64,000 nucleotides of DNA from Lautropia dentalis. Lineage in GTDB: Bacteria > Pseudomonadota > Gammaproteobacteria > Burkholderiales > Burkholderiaceae_E. The translations under genes were made by a program, and so were the position numbers. Under the pieces are notes generated by a model. It saw only the letters and a program-made list of their open reading frames with translations, had not been told where the DNA came from and did not search any database. Of the stretch, positions 1 through 7,215 are shown in pieces (the first letter of the stretch is position 1; every line of letters begins with the position of its first letter). The stretch lies in the NCBI RefSeq assembly GCF_003892345.1, contig NZ_RRUE01000002.1:1630619-1694618 (forward strand), read 5' to 3'.

Positions 1-752
1 AGCGGCTGGGCGTGCAGGTGCTCAACGGTTTCAGTGCCACCGAGATGCTGCACATCTACCTGTCCAACACGCCGCAGGAAAACGAGAACGGCACGGTAGG
101 CAAGCCGGTGCCGGGTTTTCGCATGCGGCTGGTGGACGAACAGAACGTCGACGTGCCCGATGGCCAGGTGGGCACGCTGCTGGTCAACGGACCGACGGCG
201 GCGCTGGGCTACTGGAACCAGCGCCAGCAGACCCGTGACGTGTTTCTGGGGCCGTGGGTCAAGACCGGCGACCGTTTCTGGCGGGATGCCGACGGTTTCT
301 ATCACTATGCGGGCCGTTCGGACGATCTGCTGAAGATTTCCGGGCAGTTCGTGTCACCGGCCGAGATTGCCGGCGTGCTGGCGGCCCACGACGCCGTGGC
401 CGAAGTGAAGGTGATCGGTGCCCCCGAAGAGGAGGGGCTGATCCGGCCGAAGGCGCTGGTGGTGCTCAAGCATGGCGAGGTGCCGGACGAGAAGATGCAC
501 CGGCGCCTGATGGACTATCTGGGCGACAACCTGGCGCACTACAAGCTGCCGCACTGGCTGGAGTTCGTGGACGTGCTGCCAGGCAACGGGCCGGTCGGCT
601 CGCCGGATGCGACCGACACGGACGGCTCGGCCCTGGACCAGCCGTTCATGGATCCGTCGCCCGTCAGCGCCGCCACCCTGGTCAACGATGTGCTGGCCCA
701 GTGCGATGCGGCGCATCACAACCTGCTGCAGGACGAGGACGGGGGGCGGTGA
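1..752 (+). CDS. Benzoate-CoA ligase-like AMP-dependent ligase, C-terminal part (5' end outside window)
   Basis: The reading frame is open from base 3 and has no start inside the window, so only the C-terminal part is seen. Visible motifs are the acceptor-binding STEM-like patch (SATEMLHIYLSN, near base 32), the GYW of the adenylate-binding region, the TGDRFWRDADG aspartate motif and the hinge GRSDDLLKISG followed by FVSPAEI. These match the benzoate/aryl-CoA ligase branch of the ANL superfamily, which makes acyl-AMP and then acyl-CoA. Oddity: after LEFVDVLP, where the family has a PKTxTGKIxR motif with the adenylation lysine, this protein reads GNGPVGSPDA and then an acidic Asp/Ser/Ala tail. 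The other two frames do not contain the motif, so a simple frameshift does not explain it. It may be a half-active ligase or have changed function. Family call fairly sure, substrate unknown. Confidence 0.75.
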   Translation, partial: RLGVQVLNGFSATEMLHIYLSNTPQENENGTVGKPVPGFRMRLVDEQNVDVPDGQVGTLLVNGPTAALGYWNQRQQTRDVFLGPWVKTGDRFWRDADGFYHYAGRSDDLLKISGQFVSPAEIAGVLAAHDAVAEVKVIGAPEEEGLIRPKALVVLKHGEVPDEKMHRRLMDYLGDNLAHYKLPHWLEFVDVLPGNGPVGSPDATDTDGSALDQPFMDPSPVSAATLVNDVLAQCDAAHHNLLQDEDGGR

Positions 753-1227
753 TGTATGCAACTGTGGTAAATCCTGCCGTATGAAAATCCCTTCTCGGAA
801 TTGAAAAATACTGGATATATAAAAACGGGAGGTGCTACTTTTATGATCAGGGGGTCGCTTTGATTCTGCGCCAGCCTGTCTGGTGCGGAGGTTCCCTGGC
901 TGACAAGCTGTGCCGGAGGGCAAGGGTGTCAGCCATTTTTCATAGTATTGTCATCCGGACGAGCATGTTAGGCTGTGCCGCTCCTACAACCCGGCATGAC
1001 GCCGTGCCGTTGCAGGGGGGCTGCGAAGGTGCTGCGATACCCGTATGTCGTAGATCTGTTCAATTCTGCAAAAACCCCCGCGAAATATCCGCTGGACCTG
1101 CAGGGAAAACGTAGTGGAACCCGTTCATGGGCCGGCGTGTCCAGGAACGGCTCTGCCAACATGATCATGCCTGCCGCGCACGGCATCATGCAGCACTGAG
1201 ACGCGCGTTGTGCGCGGGAGGTATTGC
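753..1227. other. Intergenic region, 475 bp, no gene seen
   Basis: Only short unsupported frames are present. The first 100 bases are AT-richer than the surroundings. A GGGAGG at 1216-1221 is the ribosome binding site of the following gene. No convincing terminator or RNA gene was found. Confidence 0.5.
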
Positions 1228-2718
1228 GTGATATTTGCTCACAAATCACCCCGGCTGATTCTGGCATTGCTGCTGGCCGGCAGCACCCTGGCGGGAACCG
1301 TTCAGGCCGCTTCTGAGATTGCAGCGCAGGTTTCTGCGCGAGACAGCCTGGAGGCTGCGCGGCAGGCATTTCATCAGGTGCCGCCATCGGTATTGTTACC
1401 CCGGTCCTCCAGAGCGCTGCTGCCCAAAACGAATGACACGCAGACTCCTCTGCCAAAACTGGACCAGGCACAGCAACAGGCTGTCCAGCAGATCATCAAG
1501 GCTGCCGCACAGCGCGCAGCGCAGCGCCAGGCCCAGAAGGGAGGGGCCCAGTCAGGACAGACTCCGTCGCCATCGCTGGCCGATATCCTGCAGCTCGACA
1601 ATGACCGCCACGTCAATCTGGCGCTGGAGAAGCTTTTCCCGCATACCGTCGTTCCCCGGGGTGGACATGCTGTTTCAGAACTGCCGCGGGCCCTCAGAAA
1701 CATGGAGGCCGTACGCATTTCCACAGGAGATTCCGGCTCTATCAGTGTGAAGGACTGGATGAACGACACGGCGACCGATGGCCTCCTGGTGCTACACCGA
1801 GGGCAGATCGTCTATGAGTTCCGTGACAGAGCGATGGGTGAGCAGCAGCCGCATGCGCTCTGGTCCGTAGGAAAGTCCCTGGCCGGACTGGTGGCAGCCG
1901 ATCTTGTCCAGGAAGGAACGCTGGATGCTTCGGCTCCCATCTCCCATTATCTGCCGGACATGCAGGGCAGTGCCTGGGAAGATGCCACCGTGCAGGAAAC
2001 TCTGGACATGACGACGGCCATTGGCTATGAAGAGGGCGTGACGGTCGAGACGCCGGGCGTCATACATTATTTGATTGCGGCCGGCATGATTCCTGCACCA
2101 GAAGGCTACACAGGGGAAAAAAATGTCGGGGATTTTTTGAAAACCCTGTCGAAGGCCGGCGAGCATGGGCAGGTTTTCCGTTACAAGTCCGTCGATACTG
2201 ATGTGATCATTCGCGTGATGGAGAAGGTGACCGGCAAGTCTTATGCCGAGCTGCTGTCCGAACGGATCTGGCAGCCCATGGGGGCCGAGACGAATGGCTA
2301 TGTGCTGCAGGATGGATCGGGGGCGCAGCTGGCTGGCATGGGAGCAGGCAGCATCCTGCGGGACCTGGGACGTCTGGGTGAGGTTCTTCGGCTGGAGGGA
2401 CGTTACAATGGGCAACAGATCCTGCAGCCAGGTACGGTAGAAAACATCCGACAGGGTGGCAGCCGCGAGGCGCTGCAGGCCAGTCCCGATGGCAGCCGGT
2501 GGACGGGGTATTCATACCATGACTTCTGGTGGGTGTCGCATGACGAGGATGGTACTTTCGAGGCCAAGGGTTTCAGTGGCCAGCACATCCATGTCAATCC
2601 GGCTGCCGAGCTGGTGATCGTCAAGCTTTCGTCCTACGGTACCCCCGATCCGTTTGCCACGCATGTGCAGGATCGCCGCGCCTTTGCCGCCATTGCCGGG
2701 CTGGTGCGGGGCAACTGA
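1228..2718 (+). CDS. Exported serine hydrolase, beta-lactamase class C / 6-aminohexanoate-dimer hydrolase type
   Basis: Secreted serine hydrolase of the penicillin-binding-protein-like fold. I chose the GTG at 1228 because GGGAGG lies six bases upstream; it yields 496 residues beginning with a signal peptide (MIFAHKSPRLILALLLAGS, cleavage likely after VQA). The nucleophile motif SxxK is seen as SVGKS near residue 213, the second motif as YKS in FRYKSVDTDV (Tyr as general base, as in NylB-type enzymes), and a GFSGQH segment near residue 452 replaces the KTG box. Residues 30-130 are a Gln/Ala-rich spacer before the catalytic domain. Known relatives hydrolyse amides or esters (nylon oligomers, D-amino acid peptides, simple esters); the substrate here cannot be read. 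It stands alone, followed by a hairpin at 2738-2767. Confidence 0.8.
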   Translation: MIFAHKSPRLILALLLAGSTLAGTVQAASEIAAQVSARDSLEAARQAFHQVPPSVLLPRSSRALLPKTNDTQTPLPKLDQAQQQAVQQIIKAAAQRAAQRQAQKGGAQSGQTPSPSLADILQLDNDRHVNLALEKLFPHTVVPRGGHAVSELPRALRNMEAVRISTGDSGSISVKDWMNDTATDGLLVLHRGQIVYEFRDRAMGEQQPHALWSVGKSLAGLVAADLVQEGTLDASAPISHYLPDMQGSAWEDATVQETLDMTTAIGYEEGVTVETPGVIHYLIAAGMIPAPEGYTGEKNVGDFLKTLSKAGEHGQVFRYKSVDTDVIIRVMEKVTGKSYAELLSERIWQPMGAETNGYVLQDGSGAQLAGMGAGSILRDLGRLGEVLRLEGRYNGQQILQPGTVENIRQGGSREALQASPDGSRWTGYSYHDFWWVSHDEDGTFEAKGFSGQHIHVNPAAELVIVKLSSYGTPDPFATHVQDRRAFAAIAGLVRGN

Positions 2719-2737
2719 GACGCGCCGTCCTGTCAGT

Positions 2738-2767
2738 CAGGGCATTCTCCAGCGTGTGAATGCCCTG
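2738..2767 (+). terminator. Hairpin after the serine hydrolase gene
   Basis: A perfect 10-bp inverted repeat (CAGGGCATTC / GAATGCCCTG) with a 10-base loop starts 20 bases after the stop codon. There is no T-run behind it, so it is a weaker terminator candidate than the next hairpin. Confidence 0.45.
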
Positions 2768-2775
2768 TGCAGAAT

Positions 2776-2817
2776 CAAAAGAAACGCTGGCAGCCGAAGG
2801 GAGGACAGCTGCCAGCG
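2776..2817 (-). terminator. Intrinsic terminator of the acyl-ligase operon
   Basis: Read on the minus strand, a perfect 10-bp stem (CGCTGGCAGC / GCTGCCAGCG) is followed by TTTCTTTTGATT. It lies about 65 bases past the last gene of the operon that begins at 8991. Confidence 0.75.
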
Positions 2818-2882
2818 CAAAAGGGTGGGAAACAGGGGAAAAATGCAGTGGGATGAAAACCTCCGGTGTTACTTTCCCTGCA

Positions 2883-4706
2883 TCAATGGACGAAGATGGG
2901 GCGGTTGGCCTCGATGACTTCACCGGATTCGGTGCGGTCACGGAAGGTACGCTTGAGGGTCTTGCCGGTAAAGCCGAGCGGAAACTCGTCATAGGCAATG
3001 ACATCCAGATGAACGAGCTGGCTGTCGTGTGGCAGCATGGCATTGAGTTCCTGCATCAGGGTGGTGCCGGTGATCTGGAAACCCTCGCGAAGCGCAACGG
3101 CCACAGCCGGTGACTGACTGCCGTCTTCCTGGCGGGCGCCGTAGACGCAGCAGTCGTAGATGGCCGGGTGCTTGTGAATGATCTCTTCCATGGGCAGGCT
3201 ATAGATGTCGCCATCACGGCCATGGATCACGTCCACTTCGCGGTCAAGCTGCACCAGGTTTCCGTCAGGCAGCTGCTTGACCACATCACCCGTGAAGAAC
3301 CAGTCACCCGTGTGCTCGGCATAGGTTTTTTCGTGGTTGTTCCAGTAGCCAGGCGAAACGGTTTTGCCTCGCACGTAGAGCCGACCGATCTCTCCGCGGC
3401 GTGCCCGTTTCCCGTCTTCGCGAAGCACCATGAAATTCGGCCCGAAGGGTACGGAGCCATAGCGGCCGACACGACGGTCGAATTTCCTGGTCAGCGTGGT
3501 GATGTAGCGCATGACCGTGGGGGTTCCTACCTCGCTCGATCCTTGTGAGTCCACGAACATGGAGCCCGGAATAGGCAGGCCGATGTTGCGAAAGAAGCAG
3601 CCGACCTGAACAAACTTGCGTTGAAAGGCCTCATGTGCCGCATCGGCTGTGCAGCCCCAGATTTTCATGGAACTGAGGTCATGGCGATCCATGTCTTCGC
3701 CTGCCATCTGGATGTAGGCATATGGAAAGCTGAAGAAGGCGGCAAAACGGCCCTGGGAGAGTCGCTCCAGCGCGCGTTTCGGGTCGAACTGGAAACGGAT
3801 GTCGGAGGCCCAGTAGGTATTCATGCCGAAGATCAGGGCCGAGTTCAGGGTCGTGACGCAGGCTTGGTGATTGAAAGGAACGAGTACGTAGACACGGTCC
3901 CTGGGTGTGACGGCACTGTAGATCACCATGCCGCGTGCGGCGTGGCTCTGACCCTCGTTGGAGAGAATGACGGCCTTTGGAAATCCGGTGGTACCCGAGG
4001 AATGGGTCAGGTAGATGGGGTCCTGGGGCTTGCGGGGAACAGGGGCCATCGGTTGTGCTACCTTCGCCAGTGCTTCCTCGATCCACGAGACCGATTTGAA
4101 CGACGGTATGGCTGTAGAGATGCGGGCTTCCAGGTCCTCACGGGCGCTGGCTTCCGTGACCGTGCTTTCGGCCATCACTACATGGGAGATGCCGCCAAAC
4201 CTGGCTTTTTCCTCAATCAGGCGAGTGATGGTGGGCGTATCGGTGACCATGATCCTTGCACCGATGTTGACCAGATAGGGGTCGAGTTTGTCGGCCGCAA
4301 AATCGGAGTTGAGCGGGCAGGCCACGCCGCCGCCACGAATGGCACCCAGCATGATGACATGCATGTCGAAGTGGTTTTTCTTGACGACGGCGACCCGGTC
4401 TCCGTAATGCAGCCCCATTTGCTGCATGAACATGGCACCCAGATAGCCGGCAGTTTCGTCGATCTGCCGAGCGGTCCATGTGAAATCGTCGGTGTAACGT
4501 CCGGTGTGCTGCGGGACGTGCCACAGGACGGGGTCATCCGTTTCGAAAATTCTGATATCACCGTGGCGTCGGGCGGACTCGACAGGAATGCGCTCCAGCG
4601 CGATGGGGCGCAGTGCCAGAAAAAGGCGACGGTAGAACCCCATTCTGTGCATGACGAAGGCCAGATAGGCAAGTAGCAGGATGCCGATGATTCCCAGAAT
4701 ATTCAT
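2883..4706 (-). CDS. Membrane-anchored long-chain acyl-CoA/acyl-AMP ligase
   Basis: ATP-dependent acid ligase of the ANL superfamily, 607 residues. The N-terminus (MNILGIIGILLLAYLAFVM) is a single hydrophobic segment that should anchor it in the inner membrane. The P-loop THSSGTTGFPKA, the GDWFFTGDV aspartate motif and the C-terminal FTGKTLKRTFR motif with the adenylation lysine are all present, so it should be active, unlike the partial ligase at the window start. It closes a six-gene minus-strand operon with the AhpD-like gene 50 bases upstream and an intrinsic terminator downstream. The presence of a second, soluble acyl-AMP ligase at the head of the same operon suggests two acids are activated, or one is activated twice. 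Substrate unknown; could equally release the product as a CoA ester or feed the ACP. Confidence 0.85.
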   Translation of the reverse strand: MNILGIIGILLLAYLAFVMHRMGFYRRLFLALRPIALERIPVESARRHGDIRIFETDDPVLWHVPQHTGRYTDDFTWTARQIDETAGYLGAMFMQQMGLHYGDRVAVVKKNHFDMHVIMLGAIRGGGVACPLNSDFAADKLDPYLVNIGARIMVTDTPTITRLIEEKARFGGISHVVMAESTVTEASAREDLEARISTAIPSFKSVSWIEEALAKVAQPMAPVPRKPQDPIYLTHSSGTTGFPKAVILSNEGQSHAARGMVIYSAVTPRDRVYVLVPFNHQACVTTLNSALIFGMNTYWASDIRFQFDPKRALERLSQGRFAAFFSFPYAYIQMAGEDMDRHDLSSMKIWGCTADAAHEAFQRKFVQVGCFFRNIGLPIPGSMFVDSQGSSEVGTPTVMRYITTLTRKFDRRVGRYGSVPFGPNFMVLREDGKRARRGEIGRLYVRGKTVSPGYWNNHEKTYAEHTGDWFFTGDVVKQLPDGNLVQLDREVDVIHGRDGDIYSLPMEEIIHKHPAIYDCCVYGARQEDGSQSPAVAVALREGFQITGTTLMQELNAMLPHDSQLVHLDVIAYDEFPLGFTGKTLKRTFRDRTESGEVIEANRPIFVH

Positions 4707-4756
4707 GTTGGATGTCCTCTTGAATGATGGAGTTGTTATGTTCGCTATCCGTCATA

Positions 4757-5308
4757 TCAGCCCTTTTGTTGCTGAAGACTGGCCAGGTGGTCTGATTCGA
4801 TCTCGAATGGAATGTTCCACGCGTTGAACATCTGCTCGAAGCCATTGGCAATGACGATGTCCACGATCTGCTCTTCCGTGAAATACTGTTCGAGATTCTC
4901 GAACGTGCGCTGCGACACGGCACGTTCTGTGGCGTATTCTCTAACCAGACGCAGGGCAGCCCTTTCTGCGGCAGAAAATGGTGCCGCCTCGTTGTCGATC
5001 TCCGAAAGGTGCTTGAAGCGTTCCGGACCGATACGCTGTTGAAGGGCCTGGGCAAGGGCCAGATCCTGACAGAAGGCGCATCCGTTGTACATCGAGGCGC
5101 TGGCCTTGATCAGCAGTCGCAGGTCGTCAGGGATGCGCATACGACTGCGCTGGAACTTGTCGATGCTGCCGGCTATTTTCAGCAGAGATGGCTTTCGTGA
5201 GTAGATCACGCGCATCGGAGCGATGGTCTTGCCGTACTGGCGTTTGGTAATCCACGAGGCAATGCGCAGTAATGGGCTCCAGGAAGGAGCGGGAGTGTCG
5301 AATCTCAT
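4757..5308 (-). CDS. AhpD / carboxymuconolactone decarboxylase-like protein
   Basis: A 183-residue all-helical protein of the alkylhydroperoxidase D-like superfamily. Start chosen at ATG 5308 because longer frames run through the gene upstream; AAGGAG lies 12 bases before it, a slightly long spacing. The core is MYNGCAFCQDLALAQA with Cys77 and Cys80 as the CxxC redox pair. In AhpD proteins the second Cys is followed four residues later by a His of the proton relay (CxxCxxxH); here that place is Ala, so the peroxidase relay is incomplete. Relatives of this type sit in many biosynthetic and degradative operons without a known reaction. Fifth gene of the operon starting at 8991. Confidence 0.75.
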   Translation of the reverse strand: MRFDTPAPSWSPLLRIASWITKRQYGKTIAPMRVIYSRKPSLLKIAGSIDKFQRSRMRIPDDLRLLIKASASMYNGCAFCQDLALAQALQQRIGPERFKHLSEIDNEAAPFSAAERAALRLVREYATERAVSQRTFENLEQYFTEEQIVDIVIANGFEQMFNAWNIPFEIESDHLASLQQQKG

Positions 5309-5364
5309 GCGTGCAAGTATCTCCTTGATACCGGACAAACCGGCGTTGGCGGGATGGAATGTGC

Positions 5365-5874
5365 TTATCCGAAGGGCTGATCCCGCATGTCGAGCAGCAG
5401 GGTGCGCAGATCTCCGAAATTTCGGACGATATGCGTGCAGCAGGACAGCATGGCAAGGTTGCGCACCATGTCCGTGACGGCGATAACCGTCCTGCCCTGT
5501 TGCCAGGCACTGTATATTTCTATTGCTGTGCCCATGCTTGCCTGGTGGTTGGGCAGACAGGCGATGCATACATCGCATTGGCCGGCCAGATCCGTCAGCT
5601 CATGAAAACAGGCGGTCAGGGCCTGAATCGATGCAGGCAGCGCTAGTGGGTTGACCGTGGGCTGGTCCGTCAGTGTATGCAGAACATCCCGGATGCCGGC
5701 TTCCTGCGAGGCGAGTTTCTGCTTCATCAGTCGGCCCGGACAGTGCACGGTGGCATCGGGAAAGCATTCGTGGATAATGCTTTCGATCTCCCTCCGGTAT
5801 GTCTGGTCGACGTCGATGTTGTCCCGGCGGGATCCCTGCATGGTGCCGGCGATGAAAAAGTGTTTATCCGCCAT
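5365..5874 (-). CDS. Nucleoside 2-deoxyribosyltransferase-like protein
   Basis: A 169-residue protein starting MADKHFFIAGTMQGS; ATG 5874 is preceded by GAGGAGAAGG. The N-terminal beta strand plus loop (FIAGTMQGSRRDN) and the C-terminal segment QASMGTAIEIYSAWQQGRTV resemble the Rossmann-like nucleoside 2-deoxyribosyltransferase/DprA-like fold, in which the Glu after the (S/D)xGTxxE motif attacks the sugar; the candidate here is Glu119. The middle (CDVCIACLPNHQ) fits the usual D-x-x-x-A strand. Similarity is at motif level only, so it may bind a nucleotide or nucleoside without transferring the sugar. Fourth gene of the operon, 101 bases after the NAT-like gene. Confidence 0.55.
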   Translation of the reverse strand: MADKHFFIAGTMQGSRRDNIDVDQTYRREIESIIHECFPDATVHCPGRLMKQKLASQEAGIRDVLHTLTDQPTVNPLALPASIQALTACFHELTDLAGQCDVCIACLPNHQASMGTAIEIYSAWQQGRTVIAVTDMVRNLAMLSCCTHIVRNFGDLRTLLLDMRDQPFG

Positions 5875-5975
5875 CCTTCTCCTCATGCGTGTGGTTGTGT
5901 CAAGGTTCGTCACTGCGGAGGCCTGGTTTGCGGTCGCTGCGATTACTGGCCTTGCCATTGCTGTGGTGCGGGCGT

Positions 5976-6902
5976 TTAGTCGTTTCGTATTCGGTAGGGG
6001 GCGTAGTCGATGTGCACGGGTGCATGGCGCTCATAGATGTTCACGCCATCGAGCACGAAGGTTTCCAGATCGTCGGCTGTACAACCGAGGGAGTCTCCCA
6101 TCCGGACCATGGCCTCGGGAAACCCCGCTTCATCGGCCCGGATGAACTGCCCCTGATTGTTTCTGACCAGCAGGTGATCACGCTGGACCGGTTGGCCGTG
6201 CAGCAGTGCGATGGGGTAGATCAGTTCGGACATCTCCAGCGTATCCCGCAGGATTACCCGGATGGACAGGTTGTTCTGTTCGCCGTGATAGAGCAGGGGC
6301 TTCAGAAAGTCACCCTCGGGTGGCTTGTTGCCGGCCTGATTTTCGGTGTTCAGGTTGAAGGCGCGTGCAATGACGGCATGTCGCCGCTCGGGGCTGTAGC
6401 GGGTATAGAGCAGGTTGATGTTCGTACCATGGGCATCGACTACCAGTTTTGCACTGCGTGTGGTGCCCACGTCATCGCACCGGTTGGGATAGGCAGGCAC
6501 CTCGAAGCGTCTGCGTTCATGTTCCTCTCCGTCTGGGGATAGTTCGATCGGAACCCGGTGCAGCAGGTAAGGGTCCAACAGGAATCGTCGGCGGCCCTGG
6601 GTGCAGAGCAGGGCGATATGGCGACGGTCATTCAAATAGGTCTGTTCGCAGTCCAGACCCGCCTCGCGAAGCCTGTCGCCCAGCAGATAGCTCTGCCACA
6701 CGCAGGACACACCAAAACGCTCTGGTGGAGTCTGGTTCTCGAATACCTTGTAGAACTGGCTGATGCTCGTGTAGGGAACCTCGATCAGGAGGTTCTCCAG
6801 GGTCTGCGTCAAGATATGGAGTGTCGGGTCGCCTCCGTCAAGGATGGACGGGGCGTTTCGCGGGTGAATGTTCTGCGTCGTTGAACGGGCAGGGGTATGC
6901 AT
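5976..6902 (-). CDS. Arylamine N-acetyltransferase-like acyltransferase (Cys-His-Asp)
   Basis: A 308-residue protein starting at ATG 6902 with GAGGAG seven bases upstream. I read a thiol catalytic triad: Cys67 in FGVSCVWQSYLL, His95 in RRHIALLC and Asp110 in RRFLLDPYLL. The His-Asp spacing of 15 residues equals that of classical arylamine N-acetyltransferases (Cys69, His107, Asp122 in the Salmonella enzyme). Those enzymes carry an acyl group on Cys and pass it to an amine; the RifF-type members close amide bonds on carrier-bound chains. The gene sits directly next to an acyl carrier protein (11-base gap), which favours an acyl-ACP donor. The region after residue 120 is not recognisable. A transglutaminase-like fold is the main alternative. 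Confidence 0.6.
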   Translation of the reverse strand: MHTPARSTTQNIHPRNAPSILDGGDPTLHILTQTLENLLIEVPYTSISQFYKVFENQTPPERFGVSCVWQSYLLGDRLREAGLDCEQTYLNDRRHIALLCTQGRRRFLLDPYLLHRVPIELSPDGEEHERRRFEVPAYPNRCDDVGTTRSAKLVVDAHGTNINLLYTRYSPERRHAVIARAFNLNTENQAGNKPPEGDFLKPLLYHGEQNNLSIRVILRDTLEMSELIYPIALLHGQPVQRDHLLVRNNQGQFIRADEAGFPEAMVRMGDSLGCTADDLETFVLDGVNIYERHAPVHIDYAPYRIRND

Positions 6903-6913
6903 GGGAAAGCTCC

Positions 6914-7195
6914 TCAGCCATGTGGCTGCTGTGGAAGGTTCTGGGCCGATTGCAGAAAGAATTCACTCAGATCCTCGACCGTGGAAATGTGGGCCATGTC
7001 TTCGGCGTAAGGAACGGGGATGCCGAAGTGGGCGTTCATGTCCCCGGCCACTAGGGCCATGACCAGTGAGTCGGCGCCATACTCGCCGATGTCCACGTCG
7101 TTCCGGATTTCTTCGAAAGGTATTTCCAGCGTCTTGGCCAGGCACGAACGGATGCGCCCGTTGACGCTGCGGTAATCGATGGAAGTGGTATTCAT
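6914..7195 (-). CDS. Acyl carrier protein
   Basis: A 93-residue acidic carrier protein. The phosphopantetheine attachment motif is GADSLVMA, with Ser43 as the modified residue, and the flanking helices (IRSCLAKTLEIPFEEI, DLSEFFLQSAQNL) fit the four-helix ACP fold. It starts 20 bases after the stop of the fatty acyl-AMP ligase gene and ends 11 bases before the NAT-like gene, so it should be the private carrier of this operon, loaded by the ligase. It is not the fatty-acid-synthesis ACP, which has the DSLDTVEL core and different neighbours. Confidence 0.88.
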   Translation of the reverse strand: MNTTSIDYRSVNGRIRSCLAKTLEIPFEEIRNDVDIGEYGADSLVMALVAGDMNAHFGIPVPYAEDMAHISTVEDLSEFFLQSAQNLPQQPHG

Positions 7196-7215
7196 GATGT
7201 GGTTGCTCCGGTGAT

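Noticed and set aside
1120-1200. Possible hairpin ATGCC...GGCAT before the serine hydrolase
   Set aside because: Short and interrupted stem; no reason to call a regulatory RNA.
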